DNA of 64,000 nucleotides. Origin: Strigops habroptila (taxonomy: Eukaryota > Chordata > Aves > Psittaciformes > Psittacidae). Within the stretch, counting starts at the first letter, position 1, and every line of letters begins with the position of its first letter. Below, in pieces: positions 1-12,805 of this stretch. A model generated the notes under the pieces. It saw only the letters and a program-made list of their open reading frames with translations, searched no databases and had not been told where the DNA came from. The DNA is taken from contig NC_044284.2 of NCBI RefSeq assembly GCF_004027225.2, forward strand, positions 42,704,420 through 42,768,419, given 5' to 3'. A program made the position numbers and the translations under genes.

Positions 1-48
1 ACAGAGCAGCACTGAAGTTCAGAGGTACATATAATGTAGAAAGCTCAC

Positions 49-2016
49 CTTTGCATGCTGCAATGGGGGCAGACCAGACCCCAGAAGAGGTACAGTACAC
101 AGATTCCAATGCAGTCGGTTCATAGCCTTGCTCACACTGAACTGTGCAGGATGAGTTGTAGCTGAAGTTCTGCAATGGATGGTTGCATTCGAGGCTCCCA
201 TGATCAGGTTTCTTTAGTGGATCACAGCTCTCAACTTCAAAGAAACACCAGGTATACAGTCAGTCTCATTGGCTGAGCTGGTAAATCGACAAGGCAGCCA
301 TGCTGAACACTGGCTAGCATGAACATTGCCCTAGCTGAAAAGCAGGATGGAGTAATCTTACCAAACTCGCATTCTGGCCCATAGAATCCAGGGTTACAAT
401 TGCAGCTGTGATTGTTAATAGTCTCTATGCATTCTCCACGGCCACTGCAGAGAGATGGGTTGCAAGAAGCTGGGGGGAAGAAAAAAAAAAAGAAAAAATA
501 TAGCAAATTCTAAAAGAATCAGCAATGGCGACTAGTGAAACCTGGCTAGCACTTTGCTTATCTTTCTGGCATTAAACAAGCACTTTGCATAGCAGAAGAA
601 AAGCAGGGGGTTTAGTACGTAAGATTACCCTGTCATTTCACAAAAGGATTTCAGAAAAAAACACCTTTGACAGACTAGCTCTCAGTGAAAGGATTCTATT
701 GGCTGGAAGCTCCATGACCACTTGTTCTCAGGTAGATATCAGCAATATTTAAAATGCAAAAGAAACAATATACTATGGCATAGGTAGAAATCCTCAACAG
801 GTCCATTCTTCACTAACTCAACACAGCTCTAATTTGGCCAATATTTGACTTTGATTTTTTTTTTTTGCCTTAACCACCTCTACACAAAGTGTCTAATCTA
901 ATCCAGTGATCTAGAATCAGCAGACAGATGCCTCCAAAAGGGCAATTCTTATCTAGCTGAGACACCCACTTGAGAGTGGGATGGAAGTCACCATCTTGAA
1001 GAGCCTGTTTCTCTTCACTGATTATAGAGGTCTGGTGATTTGCTCGCAAAAGATGTATAATATTCTGGAAGCTAAAAGGTAAGCGAGATCAATCCAGCTC
1101 TTGGAATAAGAACAATCTCAGCTCTGTAGCAAGGATAATCATACAAGTGCTTATAAACAACTCATGCCACCCACCACCTCATCTCCACAAAGCCATACTA
1201 GAATAGCCTTTATCACATCATACCTGTGTAGCACAAGGCGACCTTCTTTTTCTCACACTGTTCATCATTCCATTTTCCATCATCCTTCCCTCTTTTGATG
1301 TAGATTTCAACGCAGTCCTCATTGTTCCCTTTGCCATTTGGCTCACCTGAAGCCCAGTTTTTTGCCTCTTCTGTCAGTTCTTTGTTAGTTCCAATCCAGG
1401 TCCATACCTCATTAATTTTTCTGATTCCAATCCAGTAGTAACCCGGATTGAAGGGTAAGAATTTATTGAGATAGTTGATTTCCTCCTTATTCTGAATGGC
1501 AACCATGTTAGTATATCTCTTTTTGCACCACAGCTCTGCTTCCCTGTAGGTCATGTTTGTGTCTGAATAATGGTATGTCCAACCATTCACTCCCTGCAGT
1601 AGCGTAAGTCCTAGAATGAAAAGATGTCAAAAAGTTGGTGTCTGATGTTTATATATCCTCTTCTAGAGAGGAGGCAAAAGTTCTACAACCATTGCAAACT
1701 TGTCCATCTCTGAACCAGCATGAAAAGTAGTGACAATTGTTTTATAAACAATCAACCGGCAAGCTTCAAAGCAGGCATGTCAGCATCAAGTACAGGGACT
1801 TCAGCCTGTGAAACTATGTCTGATCACACAACGCGTAGCAGACTAGGTTTTCCTATGTGAACCTAGCCTCAAGTTAATCAGGTCAGGTTCAAAAACTCTG
1901 TTTAATTCTAAGCTCGAACAGAGCAGTCACACTAATATTACCATCCAATTAGTTTTTTACACAGAGAACACTCACTTACCATAAGCAAGAAGAGATAGGA
2001 ACCATAAGCAAATCAT
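49..2016 (-). CDS. SELE: E-selectin, 5' part (partial; continues beyond left edge)
   Basis: Calcium-dependent adhesion receptor of activated endothelium that binds sialyl-Lewis-x type glycans on leukocytes. Coding exons on the minus strand: 2016–1980 (ATG; first half of signal peptide), 1610–1224 (387 bp, C-type lectin domain), 469–362 (108 bp, EGF domain) and 234–49 (186 bp, first sushi/CCP domain). All junctions are GT–AG and all phases join. The signal peptide starts [10 protein letters not shown], is about 22 aa long, and the mature chain starts WTYHYS. Counting from that W, the ligand-site residues Tyr48, Glu80, Asn82, Glu88, Tyr94, Arg97, Asn105 and Asp106 are present, but position 83 is Gly instead of Asn. 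The lectin and EGF exons alone fit any selectin; the sushi exon ([25 protein letters not shown]) is closest to E-selectin as I remember it, and the METTL18-side position also fits SELE. Remaining sushi, transmembrane and cytoplasmic exons lie to the left of the window. Confidence 0.9.
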
Positions 2017-2330
2017 GTTTCTGAGAGTTTTTCTTTTAAGCAGATGGCTGTGAGAGATCAAAGGAACACATTTGTAAAGAACAAACACTGACTTTCTACA
2101 ATTCAAAAAAAATACTGTCTATGCAATCTTTTCTACATTTTTAACAATTATTCCAAAGACTTAAATAAAGTTACCATTTTCAGGAAATTATTCATTTTAA
2201 ACCAGTTCTTAATATAAAGATGACTTTTAAATGTAAACGGATTTTAAAGAACACCAACACAGAATTCCATCTGTCCCATTTTCCTTTAGCTGAGCAATGA
2301 AACAGAGAAACGTACTCCATTTATACTCAC

Positions 2331-2453
2331 AGGTTGTAGTTGCGGTGGCCAGGTGGCAAAAGTCCTCTGTAGTATTTCTCAGTGACTGCTTTCCGTTGCT
2401 AAGTTGCCGAATATGGACTTGAAGATTAAGTTCAGCTCCAAGTGTCTGGACTG
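2331..2453 (-). other. SELE: SELE noncoding exon 1 (5' UTR)
   Basis: Inferred first exon. Its 3' end is a strong splice donor on the minus strand (ACAACCT followed by GTGAGTATAA; exon ends at 2331). The next acceptor, CTCTCACAG, opens the ATG exon at 2047. The 5' end at about 2453 is only estimated, from the TATA-like box 25–30 bases upstream. Selectin genes typically have a noncoding first exon and a short second exon with the start codon, as here. Confidence 0.65.
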
Positions 2454-2477
2454 TGTAATCCCCTGCCTCCACTACAG

Positions 2478-2530
2478 CCTTTTATTGTCTCAACTGGCCT
2501 ACCCTCCACGACACGGGAAATTCCACGTGG
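2478..2530 (-). promoter_or_regulatory. SELE proximal promoter: TATA-like box, NF-kB site, E-box
   Basis: On the minus strand a TATA-like AATAAAAGG lies at 2486–2478. About 30 bases upstream, GGGAAATTCC (2515–2524, read on the plus strand) fits the NF-kB consensus GGGRNWYYCC at every position, and the palindrome CACGTG overlaps its end (2524–2529). E-selectin promoters are known to be cytokine-induced through clustered kB sites just upstream of the TATA box, so the arrangement supports the gene call. I did not find a second perfect kB site nearby. Confidence 0.7.
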
Positions 2531-3456
2531 AAAAACATTTCTTGGAAAACCCGAGGATTTGGCCCTCCCACACATTAAGCCTGATGCTTCCCCTTGGCAA
2601 ATCAACCATCTCACAAAGACACACTGTGCTGACAAACTGCCAAGTGCTACATTACATAGTTTTACTGACAGCAACACACAATTACAGGATATCAGGAAGG
2701 AGCAAGATGGTTAGTTTGAGTTAGTTGTATGAATGAGCAGATTCCAACTTTTTACCTAGCATAGTGTTTTGCAGCAAGGGGGTGCCAGCTATTTGGGGAT
2801 CTCAGTAAGAAAGGCACTGACACTCAAACCTGCTTAACTGAGTAAAAGATGGAAACTGCAGCATTGGACAAGCCATTCTTTGTGGACCACAGCACGCCGT
2901 GTAGAGTTCTCATCTGTGGTAAGGTTTGCCAGCCCCAGGATTGCTAGTAATCTTCTAGAGTCTTGCGCACAATAAAGATTCATCAGTCACTCGTAGCAGT
3001 CAAGCTTGGAACGTGAACTTAGCTTCAAAGAGTCCCTTGGACTGTATGCTCCAATATTCTTACCTCAATAGAGTTACAATTCCTGGACAGGTGCATATAA
3101 TATTTCAGGTGGACAAGACAATACACTAGTCTTGTACTGAATTAATGCACATATATTGTGTATACACTGATTAATTATACTACTGCATAGAGCAGTCACA
3201 TAGTGTCCATGGTACAGAGACATATGCCTGAGTAATTGTGGACACTTTGCTAAAGTGAGTTGGTAAGCAATCATAGGCTATTCAGAGTACACCTGTATAC
3301 ATGACAAGGCAGTAAGCATGAGGATCACCGATTCCTTGCACAGTAGTCTTCTGGCAGCACGACGACACCCCACTCCTTGATCCTCATGCATTCCTTTACA
3401 CATACACCACTTCAGTGACAAGGCGATTGACTTGCCATGGTATGTACAGAAGTAGT

Positions 3457-3488
3457 TTTGGGTATTCTTACTTAAGAGAATACCCAAA
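3457..3488. repeat. Perfect inverted repeat, 12-bp arms, 8-nt loop
   Basis: Left arm tttgggtattct (3457–3468) and right arm agaatacccaaa (3477–3488) are exact reverse complements around the loop tacttaag. It lies about 1 kb upstream of the SELE promoter. Function unknown; the stem is too short for a typical microRNA precursor. Confidence 0.8.
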
Positions 3489-6400
3489 TATTCTCACTTC
3501 TCACCTCTGTTACAGGAGGTCTCACAAGTACTGCTGACGGATACAGGTAGGGAATAGGCAACATGAGTAATAGACACATTAGCTTGGTCCTTAACCCTGT
3601 GCAAAGACATGATACTAGATGCTTGTTGCAGAGTCCACATTCCCCAGTACTCCCAACCTCAGTCAGTACAAAGTGGTATTATTCCCTTGCGCCCTGATCA
3701 GCCATGTCACCCCACCCTTTGTTCCATGTCCACTCAGGCACTTACTGTGGAGGCTCCACCAGACAGTCCAGTTGCCAAACTGGTATTCCAGGCATAATGT
3801 TTCACCATTGTTGGTGAGGTTTAGCAAGGCTCAACATGCAAAGGACTTTTACGAGGGTTGTCAGTGATAGGAGGACACACGGTAGCACCCACGATATCTG
3901 TAAAGCATAGTTATAGCATATACAGGGCATGTTGGAGTTCTTATTCTGGAGCCTCAGCCTGCTCTTACAAAATAAAAATCAGTGGCTCCTGGATTCCAAG
4001 CTAATAACTCCCCTGGTATCAATTCCCAATTTTTTCACAAAAAAAAAAATTTTGTCAAGTAGCCATACCTTAATCTCTGCCCAAAGGAATCCATCACAGA
4101 AAAGAGGATAGAATAAAGAGTATATTCTAAAACAGCCTCAGTTACTATCAAAATAGAAGAGTTTACTAGAAATTGCAACAATTGCACCTAGAAAGCCAGT
4201 CAAAGACAGTTACTGAATAGATTGGGGATTAAAAACGACGTACTGAATATTTGTAGGGAGAGGAATGCTTTCTAGCAGGTGCCAACTAGCAAAGCTAGAA
4301 ACACAAACTATCAAGAAATTCTGGAAAATTGAGGTTAACTCTTGGCTATGTCACAGACTTACTCTGCAAGCCCAGGTGTGGGCCAGCCTTGCTTAGAACA
4401 ACCAGACTTCCAGAGACTTCCAGGTAGCATCAGATCAGGACAACTCTTTTTTTAACCTCAGAGGCTCATCTGTAAACTGGGAATGAAAACAATTCCTGTC
4501 TGTCAACCTTTCTGTCTGTGTTCTTCAGATTGTAAGCCCACATAACAGAGACTGGTACTTTTAATGCACGTGTACAGTACACCATGCAGCAGGGCCTGAT
4601 TTCACAGTGATTCTGTAAACATTATCCTGATACAAACTAATAATTAGTTTTGATAGAGCAGCCTTATTTTTTTCCCCTAAAACACTGACCAACTGTTATA
4701 ATTGTATACACAGAAAAATTATAAACAACTCCAGAAGAGTTTATATTCTCTCTGGAGCCAGGAGACAGAAACCTTTTCCTGGAGATTCACTTTTTCAAGT
4801 CATTTTATGAGCTTCCTGCTCGTAAGTGCTCATCCTTGTCATGGCAGAAGCTCTGAAGCTGAGTGGAGGAAACTTTATCAAAATTGCTTCACCAGTGGAA
4901 TCTCCGGAGGAAGGAAGAGAGTATTTCAGAATTTACAATAGTCTTCCTTCACAGGGGCTGTCTGAGACCTCTTGTCTGCAGCAGATAAAACACACATACA
5001 AAGAAAGCTCATAACCAAAACCACCAAAGCCTAAAAGCAATATGCCTGTAAAAACTCCAGCCTAAAAAAAGACTCTTTTTGTTGGCAGTATTCCCTTATG
5101 CATCACTGATGCGGGGCTCTCTTTGGTTTTTCCCAGGGAATTCTGCCATCCACCTATTATATTTTTATCGCCTTTTAATATAGTGGAAGATGAATACAAA
5201 TGCAAAGTTTACAGAAAAAAAGAAAGCCTGAAAAGCATTTTCAAAAGCACACAACTGAGAGGTTAAAATCTCTTTAAAGTCAAAAGTACTTAAAAATTTC
5301 AACCCTGTTGTCACAAAAAATACTTGATACGGTTACTAGGTTGCACTGCAGATGTTCAAGCTAGAAATGCCATCCAGCCTGCTTCTTAGCTGGTTTCCAT
5401 GTTACTGATTTATTCTCCCAGTTATCTCACACTTATGCTTTTTTTTCTTCCTTTGCCAATAGATTTGAGTATATGAGAGCCTCGTTTCTTGAGCTGTACT
5501 GAGCTGGGTGCAGCTGTCCACTCTTGCATGAACACAGACATAGTTCCTTAAAATTAATCCAATTCCTTGCCGCCAGAAAAACAGGAGACTCCAAACCTAA
5601 ATCAACTTAAACTTTTAGAAATGCTGAACACTTCTTGTTCCTATCTATCCACTCCAGACCTTCATTTCCACCAGTGAAAGCCCAGCTTTTTACAAGTGAA
5701 TGGGAGTACTCCAGGTGACCTCTCTTCCCTTACAAACAGATGTGCCTAACAAGTATTATGTAGCAGCAACTAATTTTCCAGTTGCAAGACTTACTTGGTA
5801 GGCCACTGTGAGACACAAAAGGTAAGAAAAGGCTATATAAACACATTAGGAGTAAGAATAACAAAACCCAGTCAGGTCTGCTATTTAAAGAATAGTAATT
5901 GACAGAGGACATGTCAAATGTCATTTCTTTCTATACAGAGAAAAGTTAACAGATACTCACTGCAATAGTGTTATGCACTGGGAAAAGAGAACAGGTCAGA
6001 ATACGGCAAGACAGAAGTGAAGACTATTTAGGTTAGTTACAGCCAGTCAGGTTACTGTTTAAGGATCCAAACCCTCAGTAATTACCTTTGAGAGTATGGG
6101 GAAAGGTGTCAGAGGGCTGACAAAAAAGCAAGTATTGCCTTTCTGTACTAGGAAAGGAAGATCAAGGAAATTAGAAGCCTTACACATGAGCACCTAGAAA
6201 AGATACTAGAACCACACTGAACATTTTTTAAAGAAAACAATTGAAAAATCAGCAGAAGGCTACTAAGCTGTCAAGAACATTAATATGATTGATTTCTTCT
6301 TTACAGATCAATCTAGTTTGTACTTCAAGGCTGAGTGAGCAACAGAGAAACAATAGTGCACTATACTTTGCTGTAATTAAGACTTTTAATAGTGTCCCAT

Positions 6401-6569
6401 GAGACATTCTTATGAGAAAACAATAGTACTTAGCTGAAATCATCATAAAATGAGTATGCAAGAGGTGTAACTGCTACTCAAAGGGCAGTTTTTCAAAGAT
6501 CACTGTCAGTCTGAGAGGACTACATACATTAGCCCTACAAGGGATTGTCCTGAACTAACTTAAATTGGA

Positions 6570-7420
6570 TAATGAATTGTCATCTAAAATGCTTAGAAAA
6601 CTTGCAGATGACACCAGGCTTGAGGAACTGCAAGAGTTACAGAGGACCAGTGTTCTTCTGATATGTATTAACAGGAATGTTTTATTTAAAACAAAATTTG
6701 CAATTATTCCATCCAATCTGCCATTGCCAAAACTCATCTGGTGTACTGCATCTAATCTTAAGTACCACCATTTTAGAAAGCTACAGGCAGACAAAATACA
6801 ATCGAATCCTGACTAACACAGTCAATACATTATGTAGAACAAGATCCAAGGTTTATTCTCTTCTGTAAAAGAAACTAGGACCATCTCATACAATCTTGAT
6901 ACCTGCACTATTTTAATTAAAAAAAAATTTATTCCTTATGAACGCTACCTTTTTTTTTTTTTTTTGCTTCCCTGAAAACATAGTTGAATGCTTGTCTGAC
7001 ATGTAAGGAGATTGGAAGTGATCTAATCTTCTGAACTACTAGCTCTCCACAGATGACAGTTCAAGTAACACAAGCCCGGAAAATATGACTTATGTGCAAA
7101 CACCCAAGTCATTTAACTGTTTTATTCCCACCCTAGTATAGAAAGAGACAATAGAAGAAATAAGTCTCTACAATCTTCTAAAACTTAAAAGATATTTTAG
7201 AGTACTTAGGAGGCACATGATCAACAATTCATTATGTCCACTTGCTGCACAGCAAGCAGAGGTTGGATTAATTTGCAGTGACAAAGCATTAAAGGAAATT
7301 TTTCTAAATAAGGAGGCCATGAAATGCTAAAACAAGAGTTTTGTAGAGTCCAGCTTTCTGTTGGAGATTTTTAAGTCTTGGTTTGAGAAACACTCATCAA
7401 TATCTTTACCAGTAGCTTAT
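6570..7420 (+). mobile_element. Very old, broken CR1 LINE fragment(s)
   Basis: Around 6598–6650 'cttgcagatgacaccaggct' resembles the CR1 reverse-transcriptase segment encoding the ADDT stretch. Around 6738–6785 'catctggtgtactgcatct' resembles the later CR1 stretch 'cacctggagtactgtgtcc'. At 7307–7385 'aaggaggccatgaaat' and 'gttggagatttttaag' resemble the CR1 tail. All three are in the same orientation and in the expected order, so one decayed copy is likely. Frames are destroyed. The match is by eye only. Confidence 0.4.
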
Positions 7421-9744
7421 GAAAGTGGGATGCAGTGGGAAATTATTTTTTTATTATCTAAAATTCTTTGTTGAATTTGCTGAAATCCGCAAAATAAGAC
7501 AAATACAGGATATGATGAGATCTCAGGTAACCAGAATATATACATCTGTACATATGTGAATGCAGAAAGAGACAGAGATTAATTTTCCATGTCTTTTTTT
7601 AGAGTGGGTTTTTTTTTACCTACATTGTAACATTACATCTGCATTTACCTATCTCCAAGTCTTCCCTTTCAAACATTTTAATGATGCTTTTATATCAACA
7701 GACAAAAATTATTAAGTACCTACAAGTAATGAAGTTCTATCTCTCTTCTAGAAGATGTATTTGTCATTCCTAAATTAAAACACTTCATAAATATTTTAGT
7801 CAAAGTAGTTTCTGTAACGGACATTTATCCCACGGCAAAGAGCTGTAAAACTACTTGAAATTTTGAAGTCCTGTAAAAAACTCCAGCTTCATCCACACTA
7901 ACAGTCAGTAGAAGAGTACAGTAAGAGTTTTAGCTAGCCTTGAGGGGAAAAGGAGTTCTGGTGCCAGTAGTGAAGGTGTTTCCTGTTTGGAGAAGAGCTT
8001 GAAACACTAATTCTTTAAAAATTCAGAGACAAAAGGTCTAAGGCACAAGTTTTCCCCGAGGCCTAGATGGGAAGAAAAGATAATTTCTAAAAACATACTC
8101 ATCCCTCTGCCTCTGTGTGTCATTAAGCGTGAATAAAGTAGGCAATACCACTGCTACAAAGAAGCTGGAATTTCTCAGGCTGCCTAAGACAGTCTCCACT
8201 CTGTCTGGAGTGAAACCCCAGGAGCCAGAAAATCTTATCTCCAGTTCTCATTTCGGGAACTCTCTGACATGACTCATACTGCTCAATTTCCTCCAAACAG
8301 GCAAAAATAAACATTCAAGAATCTAACTTGAGGCCAGGGATCATGTGCACTGGCAAGGTGTGATTCAGTGCATTGAAATATGAAAAAAACATAGGAGCAG
8401 AGGAAGCAACTCACACCTTAAGATAGAAAAAGTGCTGGTCCTAATATCGTGCATACCTGGCTGCCTGCAGTTGCAGGTTGAACAGATCCCATGCAGAACT
8501 TTAGTATTTCTGATTCTACTGTTGGAAATTATGGCAGAGAAGCTCTCAGTGCCTTGCCAGCCTTCATGCACAGGTAAGAAAGGATAACTATAACCCATGC
8601 ATTGACCCAGCACTGCTCACAGCTGGATTTTAACCAACTTTTTATTTTAAATCATGTTTTACTTCCCAAGTCTGTTCTGTAGTCCCATACTCTCACAGCA
8701 GGTGAGATGTCTCACATGTGACACTGATGGAGACACTGGCTCTGAGGAAGATAAATTACATCTTTTGGTAAACAAAAGGAGTGAGAGGAAGTTTCAGGAT
8801 TAGGAGATTAAGTAGATGGTTGGTTCTGTAAAAGTGGTCATCATGAGAAACGTTTTTTGTTTTGCAAATTCTTGGCATAGCTTCTACCTACCTCTGTTCC
8901 CAGAAAACACCGTTTTGACTTAGCAGATAGCATGTGACCTATCAATAGCACTGGAGTGTTGACGTGACCTTCCATTCCCCATTTGCAATATTATGAGGTA
9001 GAGACTACAAAAAAAGATGAAGAGGGCAGTAGCTTCCCTTCCTTACTAATACATCTCCGCATTAGTTTACGAACTCCATGCTTCAGGTCTGTTCTTTTCA
9101 CTGAAAGTCAGTTTCAGGTAAATAATTTTTATACATCAATGGACACAGTATTTAATGTGTTTGAGTCCATAGCTAAAGTAATGTTCAACAACAATTTTTA
9201 AGAAATTACTTTTCTCAGAGAGTAGACTACAAAAAGAATAAAAGTTCTTGAATTAAGTACTCTTTCAGGAGCATTCTAGCCACTCCAGCACAAGTTTGCC
9301 ACAACCATACCATCCATGAATTATTCCAAGAAAGAAGCTTATCAGCTGGATAAGTAATTGCTTTTTACAACAGACATGTTTAACAGAAGATCATTAGTGG
9401 AGGGTTCTTAAATTGATGCATATGGTAATTGTTTCAACAACAAAGAAATTCATCATTAACTCTGAAAGGGCTTTAAATTGCTCAATTTTATCGTTTCCCA
9501 GCAGAAAAAAACCCAAGCAAAAAACCAGCACCACGAATGTTTTTAAGGTTCCAGTTAACTGGTGTCAAGATCATTAGGAGTTTCCTTATTTCCTGGGCCT
9601 GAAAACAATATTTTAACATTCCAATGAAGAGTTTGTTCTTCTTGACGTATCAGGAAGGATGAGTCTGTCATCTACCCTGAAATCGCTGCACTTTCATGTT
9701 TGAGCCTAAAAAGCAACCCACAAAGTAACTTGTCAAGCAGGGGA

Positions 9745-9898
9745 ACAGGTGGGCGAGGGAAGTGGTGGAGTCACCATTCCTAGGGGTATTCAGGTACTTA
9801 GGGACATGGTTTAGCGGTGAACTTGGCAGTGTTACCTTTATGGCTTGACTCTATGACCTTAAGAGTCTTTTCCAACCTAAATGATTGATTCTATGATG
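9745..9898 (+). mobile_element. CR1 LINE 3' fragment, sense orientation
   Basis: Contains the avian CR1 tail: 'gtggtggagtcaccattcct', 'gggacatggtttag', 'tcttttccaacctaaatgat' and the terminal 'gattctatgatgtt' repeat type. 5'-truncated, as is usual for CR1, and noncoding. Confidence 0.75.
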
Positions 9899-12674
9899 TT
9901 ATATTTATTTATCCTTCCTGGTGCATATTAGTTGGGTTTTTTTCCTCTTATTTATCAACACACATTTACTTTTCTTTTGTAGATGCACATGACTGCAATT
10001 AGTAGCAGAGTCTGGTTAGTTAGACCACAGAAGTAATAACCAGCTAAGATTACTGTCATAATAGGCATTACCCATCCACCTTTGCTTCTTCAGTCTGATT
10101 ACCAAGGCAGGAGACAGTTTCCTTGCTGGGTAACTGAAGCCCTAAAACCACCATTCAAAATACCCTCATATCTCTGCATCATAAATGCAAATGCATGAGT
10201 TTATCTTCAAAGAAAGCAGCTGCAGCTGAAAAGCCCTTCCATTCAGAAGGTCATACATTCCACATAAATGAACTCTAATCAATTAAACAACTCATTCACA
10301 CTATTTGTCTCTACAGACCAGAAAGATTCCAGAGTCCCAGCTGTTACATCACCTGCATATGCTGCAAACATGGACAATAAGGGCAGGGAAGGACAACCAA
10401 AGGACAGCAGAGCCCTGAAAACAAACCGAGCAGACTGGTTTCACTGACCAAGGGGATTCAAGGGGAAGCATGTGTTCAGAACTTCAAAAACTAGCAATCC
10501 TGTGACAGGCAGGTGATATTTATGGTCATTCGGGAGAGTTAGGAGAAAGACTCCTCCTGGTAGAAAACTCTTAGACTGTTCAAGGAGTAGAAATATTCCA
10601 TGAAGTCCCCTCTAAAGAAATACCTTTCCAGGGGACGACTATAAATTTATGTTTAAGTCTGGGGAAGAGGAAGCAGCTAGGAAGGCTCAGAAAGGATATG
10701 AGGCTCTTCGCAAGTATCAAGAACAAAGAAAGTGATCAGAAGTTTTCTGTAAATCAAGGCATAAAGTTGGTACGAAACCCCCAAATGGATACAAAGCACC
10801 TGTGAGTAAATGTAAGACTGGAAATTCTAGCCAGCAGAGCAATGAGGTTATAAAATTGCCTTCTGTGAGCAGCAGAACGTAAAACTTGGTCTTCATGAAG
10901 ATCTTGCTCAATTTCTGAAAGGGATCGTATGAGAACATTATTAATGAAAGCAAGGTATAAAGGACCTAGCAAAAGTCCTTTACACTCCTCCATCCTGAAG
11001 GTTGGCTTGGATGCTTAACTGTCAGTGCACAAACCAAGCCTCTGGCTTCTGAACTGACTACGCACACACAGATCCAAAAGATGTTAATACCGAGAGAGGT
11101 AATGTTATTATACTGCATTTGTTCTGGCTTCTTTGCTAATCTGAGGAGCTACTAATCAACAGCTGTTGAAAAAAAAGAAAAAATATCCTAATTTGAAACC
11201 TATTAAAATGAGCGGGCCAAGCAGCAAAGCAGATCCGTGATCTTTGATGTCCACGGTAGCCATAACTTACAACAGTGTATTTCATTTGCACCAGTGTATT
11301 AGGTGTTCTTCTGCTGAACTCATGGTTGTACCCTCACTCTGGGACAAAAAAATTTTGCAAGTACAGCTGAAAGTTAACCCTCATTTTATTTTCTCTCTTG
11401 TGTGAGTTACATGCAGTGGAAATTCCCTACTTCAAAATTCTTAATATTCTCTTGTAATACAACAATAGGCCAAACATATCCTTACATCTTGTGCTCTGCT
11501 GTCAAAGAGCTCAATAAAAGGAAAAATTTATAAAGCTTGAGCTCAAGTTGATTGTTTCCCTTTTCCTGACTTTGGTAACCTGGACTGGCCTAATAGCTTG
11601 AGAGAATCCTGTGATGAGCTTCACTGCAGCACAATGTTTATTTAACACATTTGCAAAATACTAAAATTCCCTTTCCAGTCACTTGCTGTTCAAATAAATA
11701 GCAAAATAAATATGAGGATATTTGAAATCAAGATATTGCTGGCTCACAGGATTTTTGCCTATTCTCAAATGAAATGTTACATTTGATCCTGAGCTGCAAA
11801 CCAGTTTCTTCTTTTTAAGATGTCATGCAAGTTAACTAGTGTAGTCTGGACAATGAAAGCAAGCAAGAAATAGCAGGTCTGAGATCTGCACAGTAAATTG
11901 ATCCTGGGTTTTGGCAGGATAAGCAAGTTGGATCTGAACTTCGTGTTTCTGCAGCCAGATGACTTCTGCTACCTGTACTTGTTAAATTACAACTGGTTTT
12001 GATATCTCCATATCATGCCGTACAGCCTCATCTTCTCTTCCCCATCCTTCATTTCAAAAAATGCCACTCAAGGCCAAATTAGCTTTTAACTACAAATCAG
12101 AAAATATCGAACCATCACGCACAAGGGCTAATCCGTTCGGGCTTTCAATCTGGGCTTTTTTAGGGATCCTTTCTGTTACTGGGTTACTCAAAAGGTTTTC
12201 ATTTGTAACTATCTACTAAACTTTTCCACTTACTGACTTCAGCTGAAGGCTTTAAAACACAGAACATAACGCAGGGGAAAGGAGTCAGATACTCAACCTT
12301 TCTGAATGTCGCAGTGTGAGTCAAAAGGTAATTTAGCCTTAAAGCTGGACTCCTGACATTCAGCCCAGGAGAGGAATTGAAATACTGTACACAGTGCTTT
12401 GCCTGAATCTTAAAAGTAGATTCACAGCTCAATTCTGATTGAAAAATGCTGTTACTGACTACACAGAATTGATCTGGAGAAAGGGGGGAGAAGCTATGAA
12501 CATCCTATCCACAACAATTATCTTTAGTGAAGATCAGATGTTTTCAAGCATGCAAAGATTAAAGTGGGAAATCCATTTACACATTCATAAGCACACACAC
12601 GTGAAGTAAAAAAAAAAACACCAAACAAAAAAAAGACACCAAACCAACCTGCGTTTTCCGTAATCTCAGCATTT

Positions 12675-12805
12675 GAATTTTATAGTATAGCCCATGTTGG
12701 AAGAAACCTCAAAAGATCACCTCGTCCAACCTTCCGTGAGAAAGGCAGCCCAGATGAGGTGATCTAGCACCCTGTCCCATCACATCTTGAGAACCTCCAG
12801 TGATT
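12675..12805 (-). mobile_element. CR1 LINE 3' fragment, antisense orientation
   Basis: Reverse-complement CR1 tail: 'gttggaagaaacctcaaaag', 'atcacctcgtccaacctt', then 'agcaccctgtcccatcacat' and 'cttgagaacctccagtga'. More diverged than the copies in PHPT1 and FIRRM introns, so probably older. Confidence 0.65.

Noticed and set aside
1-2530. Selectin gene as SELL or SELP
   Set aside because: The lectin and EGF domains alone are ambiguous, but the first sushi domain and the METTL18-side position favour SELE.
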